DNA of 33,776 nucleotides from Spartobacteria bacterium (GTDB lineage: Bacteria > Verrucomicrobiota > Verrucomicrobiia > Chthoniobacterales > UBA6821): assembly GCA_947482345.1 (NCBI GenBank), contig CANKJN010000016.1, positions 1 to 33,776 on the forward strand, written 5' to 3'. Both the position numbers and the translations under genes were made by a program. The notes beneath the pieces are model-generated. The model saw only the letters and a program-made list of their open reading frames with translations, did no database searches and was not told where the DNA came from. This document shows, piece by piece, positions 24,963 through 33,776 of the stretch (the first letter of the stretch is position 1; every line of letters begins with the position of its first letter).

Positions 24963-26023
24963 TACCACTCGAGGGCGCCGGCGTTCTGGTAGGAGGTAAC
25001 CTTGGTCTCGAAGAAGTTGGCTTCTTTGGAGAGATCGGCGACTTCGCTCATCCAAGGGAAGGGATTCTGGCTGCCGAACTCTTGGGCCATGTTCAGGCGG
25101 TCGAAGCGGCGGTCGGCAATGTACTGGACGTACTCGCGGAAGAGTCCGGCATTCAGGCCGAGGATACCACGGGGCATGCAGTCCTGGGCGTAGGCAACCT
25201 CAAGCTCGACAGCCTTGAGAATCATGGCGCGGATCTCGGCCTCAAACTCCTCGGTCCAGATACCGGGGTTTTCGGCGCGGATGCCGTTGATGAGGTCGAT
25301 GCCGAAGTTGAGGTGGATCGACTCGTCGCGCATGATGTACTCGAACTGCTGCCCGATCCCGACCATCTTGTTCTGGCGCTTGAAGGAGAGGAGCATCACA
25401 AAGCCGCTGTAGAAAAAGATACCCTCCATGATGACGTAGAAGCCGACGAGGTTCTTGAGAAAAGTCCTCAACCCCTCGGGGGTGTCGGTCTTGAATCCAT
25501 CGTCCATGAGGGCGGAGGTGAGGGTCATCTCGAAGGCATCCTTGTCGTGGATCGAGTTCACCTCATGGTACATGTTGAAGATCTCGCGCTGGTCGAGCGA
25601 GAGGCTCTCCACGATGTACTGGAAGGTGTGGGTGTGGATCGCCTCCTCGAAGGCCTGACGCAGCATGTACTGGCGTGCTTCGGGGTTGGTGACGTGCTTG
25701 AAGATCGCGAGCACGATGTTGTTGCCCACGAGACTCTCGGCGGTGCTGAAGAAGCCGAGGTTGCGCATGATGACCTGACGCTCCTCTGCCGTGAGCTTGT
25801 TGGATTTCCAGAGCTCGATGTCGCGCTGCATGGAGATCTCGTTCGGCATCCAGTGGTTGGAGCAACCCTTGTTGTAGTAATCCCAAGCCCAGGTGTACTT
25901 GAGGGGCATGAGTTGGTTGACATCAACCTGGTTGCAGTTGACGAGACGCTTCTGGTCGGGATCAATCCGCTTGGTCAGGTCGTGGAACGTGGCGGGTTGG
26001 CTTGAGGAGTTGCAGCAGGACAT
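24962..26023 (-). CDS. nrdB: Ribonucleotide reductase small subunit, class Ic type
   Basis: Ferritin-like radical-generating subunit that drives reduction of ribonucleotides by NrdA; 353 residues. The metal ligands read Glu96 (FFSTAES), Glu127 and His130 (FEEAIH), Glu200 (VIMEG), and Glu234 and His237 (RDESIH). The position of the radical tyrosine (Tyr122 in E. coli) is Phe134 (E-A-I-H-T-H-T-F). All seven positions equal the published Chlamydia trachomatis residues (Glu89, Glu120, His123, Phe127, Glu193, Glu227, His230) shifted by exactly 7, and Glu also replaces the first Asp ligand. This is the class Ic pattern, which uses a Mn/Fe cofactor instead of a tyrosyl radical. It follows nrdA by 99 bases. 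Start ATG at 26023, no Shine-Dalgarno sequence. Confidence 0.96.
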   Translation of the reverse strand: MSCCNSSSQPATFHDLTKRIDPDQKRLVNCNQVDVNQLMPLKYTWAWDYYNKGCSNHWMPNEISMQRDIELWKSNKLTAEERQVIMRNLGFFSTAESLVGNNIVLAIFKHVTNPEARQYMLRQAFEEAIHTHTFQYIVESLSLDQREIFNMYHEVNSIHDKDAFEMTLTSALMDDGFKTDTPEGLRTFLKNLVGFYVIMEGIFFYSGFVMLLSFKRQNKMVGIGQQFEYIMRDESIHLNFGIDLINGIRAENPGIWTEEFEAEIRAMILKAVELEVAYAQDCMPRGILGLNAGLFREYVQYIADRRFDRLNMAQEFGSQNPFPWMSEVADLSKEANFFETKVTSYQNAGALEW

Positions 26024-26122
26024 GGCGGTGGGGTTCTTGGGTTTGAGTTTAGGGGATTGTTGCGGGTCTTTCCAGCGGTGATACGAACGGGGCGGGGTGG
26101 GGAAACGCTTATTTTCGCTTAT

Positions 26123-28999
<2,877 letters not shown>

Positions 29000-29002
29000 A
29001 AA

Positions 29003-29018
29003 ACACTATATATTGTGC
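29003..29018. promoter_or_regulatory. NrdR box upstream of nrdA
   Basis: ACACTATATATTGTGC closely fits the NrdR consensus (roughly ACACWATATATTGTGT), a near-perfect palindrome found before bacterial ribonucleotide reductase genes. NrdR with bound dATP represses there. Pairs of boxes about 31 bp apart are usual, but I find only one clear copy. Its TATATA core may overlap the nrdA -10 element, which would favour the downstream nrdA start at 28957. Confidence 0.8.
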
Positions 29019-29039
29019 CTCGTGGAGCAAGTAGCCGCA

Positions 29040-29084
29040 ATTTGTAGGTCATACAGCGACTTCGGGTCAACGAGATTTGTAGGT
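29040..29084. repeat. Direct repeat ATTTGTAGGT upstream of nrdA
   Basis: The 10-mer occurs at 29040-29049 and 29075-29084, 35 bp apart, upstream of the NrdR box. The spacing is not far from whole helical turns (3.3), and on the transcribed strand the units read ACCTACAAAT. They could bind an activator of nrdAB; this is positional inference. The remaining sequence up to folC (29085-29249) is T-rich and shows no gene. Confidence 0.35.
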
Positions 29085-29249
29085 AATTCTTCTTTTTCTC
29101 TTTTTTCTCTTTTGAGGGGGGTGGTTCAGGGAGGGGTTTTGATGATTTTCCAAAAGGAACACCCCCCCGCGCAAGCTGAAGAACCCTTTGTGAATAATTA
29201 AACCGGGAAAAAAGGTTGCGCCCCGGAAGCGGCCATCGGGGGCTCTCTT

Positions 29250-30521
29250 TTACTGGCTACGAAGGGTCGCCTCCCCTCCGGAGAGCAAGGCAAGGGCTTC
29301 CCCGACCAGAAAGAGCGATCCGGCAAGCAAAACAGGGTATTCCGGGGTGCCGACCGGAGCCGGGAGGGCGTCAGAGTTGTCCACAAGGGCCTCGCGAAGG
29401 GAGCCTGCAATGTGAACAACCGGCTTGCAGCCACTGGCGGAGGGGGATGCCGCCGCGATCACAGCGGCCAGATCGGCAGGCTTCGCCGAGCGGGGGGAGG
29501 GTACCGGCACGAGCACGACGGAGGCGGCAAGGGGAAGCAGTTCATTGAGCAATGCCGAGGGATCCTTGTCCGAGAGCGCGCCGAAGATCAGTCTGCAGCG
29601 CCTCTCCCCGTGGACTTCGCGCCAGGTGGAGACGAGTTGCCGGGCCGCATGGAGATTATGCGCCCCGTCGAGGATCAGTTCGCCGCCACGGAGGGAGAGG
29701 CGCTGGAAACGTCCCGGCCACGACACATCCCTGAGTCCTTTTGCCACCACTTCAGCGGAGGGTGAAAAACCTGCCGCCCCGATCATAGCGAGCGCCAGGG
29801 CCGCATTCCACCGCTGGTGGGATCCGGCGAGCCCGAGGGGCGTTTTCTCCATCGGCGCGGTGACCCACTCGCACGGCGCACCAATCTCCCCGGCCGCCGC
29901 GGCGAGAGCGTCGGCCGCCTCCCTCTCCTGAGGGGCGATGACGACGGGAATACCGGGGCGCAGAATTCCGGCCTTCTCCCAGGCTATCTTGCCGAGCGTC
30001 TCACCGAGCCATTCCATATGATCGAGACCGATCGGGGTGATTGCGCAGGCAAGCTTGGGCGCGGTGTTGGTGGCGTCGAGGCGTCCTCCCATACCCGTCT
30101 CCAGCACGACGATCCCGCAACCGGCGCGGGCAAAAAGATCGAAGGCGATCGCGGTGACACACTCGAAAAATGTCGGTTGATCCCCCTCTCCCCAGCCTCT
30201 CGTTGCCTCACGCAGGCGGTTGATCGCGGCATCAATGTCCGTGGAGTCGGCATTCACGCCGTCAATCCGGATCCGTTCTGCAAACTCGACGAGATGCGGC
30301 GAGGTGTAGAGTCCCGTGCGGTGACCTGCGGAGCGAAGCACGGATTCCGCGAATGCCGAGACCGAACCCTTGCCGTTTGTCCCGGCCACATGGAGGCAGC
30401 GGAGCTTCTCCTGGGGATCACCCAGCGCGGCCAGAAGCCGCTTCATCCTCTCGAGACCGGGCTGGACTCCCCTCGACTGGGTGGCCATCAGCCACTGGAG
30501 GGGTGTGGAATCAGGAGGCAT
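29250..30521 (-). CDS. folC: Folylpolyglutamate synthase / dihydrofolate synthase
   Basis: Mur-ligase-type enzyme that adds glutamate to dihydropteroate and folates. The 423 residues match FolC length. The ATP loop is HVAGTNGKGSVSAF near residues 44-57. The conserved TSPHLVEFAERIRIDG, ECVTAIAFDLFA, LETGMGGRLDATN and GLDHMEWLG stretches follow, as does the C-terminal domain with PGRFQ and LILDGAHN. I chose the ATG at 30521; a TTG directly before it would add only one residue. The leader TTTGTTTTG lacks a Shine-Dalgarno sequence. It follows accD on the minus strand after a 142-bp gap, the accD-folC pairing also seen in E. coli and other bacteria, where both may be co-transcribed. Confidence 0.95.
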   Translation of the reverse strand: MPPDSTPLQWLMATQSRGVQPGLERMKRLLAALGDPQEKLRCLHVAGTNGKGSVSAFAESVLRSAGHRTGLYTSPHLVEFAERIRIDGVNADSTDIDAAINRLREATRGWGEGDQPTFFECVTAIAFDLFARAGCGIVVLETGMGGRLDATNTAPKLACAITPIGLDHMEWLGETLGKIAWEKAGILRPGIPVVIAPQEREAADALAAAAGEIGAPCEWVTAPMEKTPLGLAGSHQRWNAALALAMIGAAGFSPSAEVVAKGLRDVSWPGRFQRLSLRGGELILDGAHNLHAARQLVSTWREVHGERRCRLIFGALSDKDPSALLNELLPLAASVVLVPVPSPRSAKPADLAAVIAAASPSASGCKPVVHIAGSLREALVDNSDALPAPVGTPEYPVLLAGSLFLVGEALALLSGGEATLRSQ

Positions 30522-30536
30522 CAAAACAAATGAAAC

Positions 30537-30617
30537 TCACAGGGATAAAGGGGATGAAGGAGATTTTTTCGAAATCATCTGCATTCCGGATCCCTTTTAT
30601 CCCCTTTATCCCTGTGA
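30537..30617. repeat. 19-bp perfect inverted repeat between accD and folC
   Basis: TCACAGGGATAAAGGGGAT (30537-30555) is repeated exactly in inverted form at 30599-30617. Pairing extends a few more bases inward with G-T pairs, leaving a loop of about 35-43 nt. There is no T-tract on either side. It could be an mRNA-stabilising stem, a partial terminator controlling folC relative to accD, or a dispersed palindromic repeat. Confidence 0.7.
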
Positions 30618-30663
30618 AATCCTCATTTTCCCTTGATCTGGGGGTCTTCCCACACAACCGCCC

Positions 30664-31506
30664 CTACTTGCCCATCAGGTTTCCGATGATGGTGATGATG
30701 GTCTCGCGCATCTTCGAGCGGGGAACGATCTCGTCCACCAGGCCGTGCTCGAGCAGGAACTCCGCGGTCTGGAATCCGGCCGGAAGCTCCTGGTGCGTGG
30801 TCTCGCGGATGACGCGTGGTCCAGCGAATCCGATCATAGCCCTCGGCTCCGCCAAGGTTATGTCACCGAGGGTTGCAAAGCTGGCCATCACGCCGGCCGT
30901 GGTGGGGTTGGTCAGGACCGCGATATAGGGAAGCCCCGCCTCGCTGTGACGGGCAAGGGCTCCGCTGGTCTTGGCCATCTGCATCAGGGAGAGCATTCCC
31001 TCGTACATGCGGGCTCCTCCCGAGGCGCAGACGATGATGACGGGGCGCTTAGCCTTCGTTGAGGCCTCGATGATGCGGGTGATCTTCTCCCCGACCACGG
31101 ATCCCATGGTGGCCGCGAGAAACGAGAAATCCATGACCGCAAGACCGACCGGTTTCCCACCCATCGCCCCCGATCCGGTGATCACGGCATCGATCAGGCC
31201 GGTCTTTTTCCGGTAGGTCTTGAGACGCTCCTCATAAGTGGCCACCCCCTTGAATCCCAGGGGGTCAACGGCCGTCATGGCGGCGTCGATCTCCTCGAAG
31301 GAGCCCTCGTCAACCAGGGTCGCGATACGCTCCCGGGCACCCATGCTGAAATGATATACGCACTTGGGGCAGACCTTCATGTTCTCCTCGAGGGCGAGGT
31401 GATGGATCATCTCCGAACAGCCGGGGCACTTCGTCCAGAGCCCCTCGGGCATCTCTTTTCTCTTTTTCTCGGAGAACTTGAGGGTCGGTTTTCTGAAAAT
31501 GGTCAT
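30664..31506 (-). CDS. accD: Acetyl-CoA carboxylase carboxyltransferase beta subunit
   Basis: Transfers carboxyl from carboxybiotin to acetyl-CoA, giving malonyl-CoA for fatty-acid synthesis; works as a complex with AccA. The 280 residues fit the family. An N-terminal zinc ribbon uses Cys27, Cys30, Cys46 and Cys49 (CPGC, CPKC). The crotonase-fold body carries VAVMDF-like GLAVMDFSFLAATMGSVVGEKI, IIVCASGGARMYEGMLSLMQMAKT and GFAGPRVI. I chose the ATG at 31506 (MTIFRKPTLKFSEKKRKEMPEGLW), a typical family start; 16 further in-frame residues upstream look unrelated. accA is not in the window. folC lies downstream, with a long inverted repeat between. Confidence 0.96.
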   Translation of the reverse strand: MTIFRKPTLKFSEKKRKEMPEGLWTKCPGCSEMIHHLALEENMKVCPKCVYHFSMGARERIATLVDEGSFEEIDAAMTAVDPLGFKGVATYEERLKTYRKKTGLIDAVITGSGAMGGKPVGLAVMDFSFLAATMGSVVGEKITRIIEASTKAKRPVIIVCASGGARMYEGMLSLMQMAKTSGALARHSEAGLPYIAVLTNPTTAGVMASFATLGDITLAEPRAMIGFAGPRVIRETTHQELPAGFQTAEFLLEHGLVDEIVPRSKMRETIITIIGNLMGK

Positions 31507-31657
31507 GGGATCATGATTCTGCACCAAACCGGGCAGGGATGGGAAGCACGACATCGGCTCCGCTGATGTCGGAAAGATGAAACCGGAAACTGGAAACCTG
31601 ATGCTCCTCGCATTTCAAATGGGTGAAGTCGAGACACGAAAAAAATCAGGAACTCAG

Positions 31658-31685
31658 CCGTAACGGATGCGTAGCTGCGGCCGGG
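31658..31685. repeat. REP-like repeat, copy 1
   Basis: A 28-bp unit starting CCGTAACGGATGCG and ending CGGCCGGG matches the unit at 33702-33729 at 25 of 28 positions. It contains the small palindrome CCGT-A-ACGG. It lies in the 275-bp gap between argS and accD (31507-31781), which has no gene. Confidence 0.6.
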
Positions 31686-31735
31686 TCAGGTTCTCTTCTT
31701 TTAGGTCTCAGATCTCGGCGCAGACTTCAGCTGCT

Positions 31736-31757
31736 CCGGCCTCCTTCAGGAGGGCGG
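31736..31757. other. Hairpin beside an A7/T7 tract after argS
   Basis: CCTCCT-TC-AGGAGG, extended past one mismatch by CCG/CGG, forms a stable stem next to the A-tract 31759-31765. On the minus strand the T7 tract comes before, not after, this stem, so it is not a standard terminator for argS by itself. Confidence 0.4.
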
Positions 31758-31758
31758 C

Positions 31759-31791
31759 AAAAAAACGAAGCCCGCGGATCACTACATCCGC
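31759..31791 (-). terminator. Possible argS terminator spanning its stop codon
   Basis: On the minus strand GCGGAT-GTAGTG-ATCCGC (31774-31791) forms a 6-bp stem whose loop holds the first two bases of the argS stop, followed after eight bases by a seven-T tract. The gap before the T-tract is longer than usual, so the call is tentative. Confidence 0.35.
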
Positions 31792-33494
31792 TCGGGAACG
31801 CCGATACCAAGCAGTGACAGTCCGGTCTTGAGCACCTCCGCGGTGACTCCGGCAAGGGCGAGTCTGGAAGAGCGGACCGATCCCTCCGATTTCAGGATGG
31901 GGCATGCCTCGTAGAAGCGGTGGAAGCGGTCGGCCAACTCGTACAAATAGAGGCAGAGGAGATTCGGTCGCTGATCCTCGAGCACGGTGTGGAGGATCTC
32001 GCCAAACTGAAGGAACTGGAGGGCGAGGGCGCGCTCGGCCGGATCTGAGATGGTGACAGGCGCGGATTCCGTGGAGATCCCCTCTGCGGTAGCCTTACGG
32101 AAAATGGAACGGATGCGGACGTAGGCGTTCTGCAGGTAGGGTGCGGTGTTCCCCTGGAAGGAGAGCATCTTCTCCCAGGAGAAGACATAGTCGGTGAGCC
32201 GGTGCTGCATCAGGTCGGCATACTTCACCGCGCCAAGTCCGATGATCCTGGCCACCTCTTCCTGCCCGGCCTTGGGGAGGTCGGGGTTCTTCTCCGCGAC
32301 AACAGCCAGAGCCCGCTCGATCGCCTCGGCAAGAAGGCCGCCCAGCTCGACGTTCTCACCCGAGCGGGTCTTCATCATCTTGCGGTCTTCCCCGAGAATA
32401 CTGCCGAAGGCGATGTGGCGGAGATCGGTCGTCACCCCCATCCTGCGCGCGGAGGCAAAGACCTGCTCGAAGTGAAGCTGCTGGGGAGCGCCGGTGACGT
32501 ACCAGACAGCATCGGGCTTCCAGCGAGCCTCGCGGTATTCCAGAGTAGCGAGGTCGGTCGTTGCGTAGAGGAATCCGCCATCGCTTTTCCGGATCAGGCA
32601 CGGCTTCTCCTCCAGTTCGGGACTTCCCGGGAAGAAGATGCAGACAGCCCCCTCGCTGACCACGGCGATCTTCTCCGCGAGCAGGCGCTCGACCAATGGG
32701 CCGAGGGCGTCATTGTAAAAGCTCTCGCCCAATCTCTCGTCAAAGCTGACGCCGAGCAGTCCGTAGAGCCGCTCGAATTCCTTCCAGGAGAGGGCGACCG
32801 CCTGCTTCCAGATTTCAAGATTCTCCACGTCCCCCTGCTGGAGCTTCACCAATTCATGGCGGACCGTCTCCTTGATCGCCGGATCGGTCTCCTCCAGCGC
32901 GTTGACCTCGCGGTAGAGGCGGACGAGTTCGGCGATCGGTGCCTGCTCGAGGGCATCCTTATCGAGAAAATGTTTCCAGCCGTAGATAACCTTGCCGAAC
33001 TGGGTGCCCCAGTCGCCGATGTGGTTGTCCGTGATGACGCGGTGGCCGAGGTGGCGAGCGATACGAGAGAGGGAGTCTCCCAGAATGGTACTGCGGATAT
33101 GGCCGACATGCATCGGCTTGGCCACGTTCGGGGAACTGAAGTCGATGATGATGGTCTTCGGTTTCGGAACGGTCTCCACGCCGAGGCGCTCATCCCGAGC
33201 AACCTCATTGACCGCATCCGAGAGCGCGGTGTCGAGCACCGTGAAGTTGATGAAGCCGGCTCCGGCCACGGTGGGTGCCTTGCAGAGATCCTCCACCTTG
33301 AGATGAGACAGGATCGAGGCCGCCACCTCGCGGGGATTCTTCTTGAGCGCCTTGGCCGCAACCATCGCGGCATTGGTCTGGTAGTCGCCGAAGCGGGTGT
33401 CCGCAGCGGTGGTCACCACTGCAAGCGACTCCTCGATCCCGGCGGCGCGCAGGGCAGAAGCGACGCGATGTTGAAGTTCGGACTGTAAAGACAT
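31782..33494 (-). CDS. argS: Arginyl-tRNA synthetase
   Basis: Class I synthetase that charges tRNA-Arg; 570 residues, the usual length. An N-terminal Add-1 domain (about 1-100) recognises the D-loop of tRNA-Arg. The catalytic core has the HIGH box as HVGH (129-132, SPNVAKPMHVGHIRST), typical of ArgRS, and a KMSKS-like loop DRKMMKTRSGENVELG. The C-terminal helical domain (about 440-570, NAYVRIRSIFRKA, LYLYELADRFHRFYEACPI) binds the anticodon. The ATG at 33494 (MSLQSELQHRVA) was chosen over an in-frame upstream start because those 36 residues run through palindromic repeat DNA and are not family-like. The leader TTCATCCTTTCGTTCCC is pyrimidine-rich with no Shine-Dalgarno sequence. Confidence 0.97.
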   Translation of the reverse strand: MSLQSELQHRVASALRAAGIEESLAVVTTAADTRFGDYQTNAAMVAAKALKKNPREVAASILSHLKVEDLCKAPTVAGAGFINFTVLDTALSDAVNEVARDERLGVETVPKPKTIIIDFSSPNVAKPMHVGHIRSTILGDSLSRIARHLGHRVITDNHIGDWGTQFGKVIYGWKHFLDKDALEQAPIAELVRLYREVNALEETDPAIKETVRHELVKLQQGDVENLEIWKQAVALSWKEFERLYGLLGVSFDERLGESFYNDALGPLVERLLAEKIAVVSEGAVCIFFPGSPELEEKPCLIRKSDGGFLYATTDLATLEYREARWKPDAVWYVTGAPQQLHFEQVFASARRMGVTTDLRHIAFGSILGEDRKMMKTRSGENVELGGLLAEAIERALAVVAEKNPDLPKAGQEEVARIIGLGAVKYADLMQHRLTDYVFSWEKMLSFQGNTAPYLQNAYVRIRSIFRKATAEGISTESAPVTISDPAERALALQFLQFGEILHTVLEDQRPNLLCLYLYELADRFHRFYEACPILKSEGSVRSSRLALAGVTAEVLKTGLSLLGIGVPERM

Positions 33495-33551
33495 GGGAAC
33501 GAAAGGATGAAGGACGAAAGATGAATCAAGCCAGTGGGAACTGGCGCGAAA

Positions 33552-33607
33552 GGCTGCGACGAAGTCGCAGCCCGCAGGGCGGCACCGCTTGCCGGGAGGC
33601 AAGTGCC
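33552..33607. repeat. Two adjacent hairpins upstream of argS
   Basis: GGCTGCGAC-GAA-GTCGCAGCC (33552-33572) is a perfect 9-bp stem with a 3-nt loop. It is followed by a bulged stem in which CTTGCC pairs with GGCAAG and GGCA with TGCC (33581-33607). They lie 58-113 bp before the argS start and resemble REP-type units. Confidence 0.55.
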
Positions 33608-33610
33608 GTC

Positions 33611-33644
33611 AATTATGAAGGATTAAGGATGAATTATGAAGGAT
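33611..33644. repeat. Tandem direct repeat AATTATGAAGGAT
   Basis: The 13-mer occurs at 33611-33623 and 33632-33644, a 21-bp period close to two helical turns. Related AAGGATGAAGGA strings occur at about 33507 and 24640, all intergenic. Confidence 0.6.
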
Positions 33645-33701
33645 GAAAAGGCGTGTGGGAACACGACTTAGTCATTCGAGGCGAAAGCCGAGAAGTCCGA
33701 G

Positions 33702-33729
33702 CCGTAACGGATGCGAAGCAACGGCCGGG
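33702..33729. repeat. REP-like repeat, copy 2
   Basis: Second copy of the 28-bp unit at 31658-31685 (25 of 28 identical), in the same orientation. The rest of the region 33645-33776 contains further short inverted repeats (GTGT-GGGA-ACAC) and no gene that I can recognise. Confidence 0.6.
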
Positions 33730-33776
33730 CAAGCAATCTGAAGATCCGAGGATGCCTGATCCGGGAGGATCGGCAG

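Overview
The window is a GC-rich, gene-dense chromosomal segment from a bacterium of the Planctomycetes-Verrucomicrobia-Chlamydiae group, most likely a verrucomicrobium. This placement is inferred from a Chlamydia-type class Ic ribonucleotide reductase with two ATP-cones on its large subunit, an OprB-type outer-membrane porin, a lone RfaE2-type heptose adenylyltransferase (a Gram-negative envelope gene) and start codons that mostly lack a Shine-Dalgarno sequence. No 16S gene is present to confirm it.

Layout. Minus strand at the left end: a porin gene that looks 3'-truncated, then the rpsO-pnp pair with a clear terminator after pnp. Plus strand: valS. A minus-strand tRNA-Gln(CUG) and a GNAT acetyltransferase follow, then a 409-bp gap that is mostly a nested palindromic element. 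Next comes a long plus-strand run: purF, purM, an alpha/beta-hydrolase-fold protein that has lost its catalytic residues, argA (kinase-like plus GNAT domains), a sodium/solute symporter, dnaA, dnaN, a DUF4380-like aldose-epimerase-fold protein and a small lipoprotein. rfaE2 (minus) and a P1B-4 metal-efflux ATPase (plus) are divergent. An eroded IS630-family transposase and a secreted discoidin-domain glycosidase form the only clearly accessory patch (about 21.9-24.5 kb). The right third is all minus strand: nrdAB with an NrdR box, folC, accD and argS.

Function. Most genes are housekeeping: translation (valS, argS, rpsO, tRNA-Gln), RNA turnover (pnp), replication start and processivity (dnaA, dnaN), purine, arginine, folate and fatty-acid synthesis, and dNTP supply. 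dnaA-dnaN adjacency suggests the origin is near, but I see no convincing DnaA-box cluster inside the window.

No CRISPR array, prophage, toxin-antitoxin or defence island is visible. The most interesting signals are the class Ic metal site of NrdB, the degenerate hydrolase in the purine gene run, the histone-like tail on PurM, the nested palindromic element before purF, mutually exclusive hairpins in the pnp leader, dispersed REP-like repeats around argS, and the pyrimidine-rich leaders in place of Shine-Dalgarno sequences.
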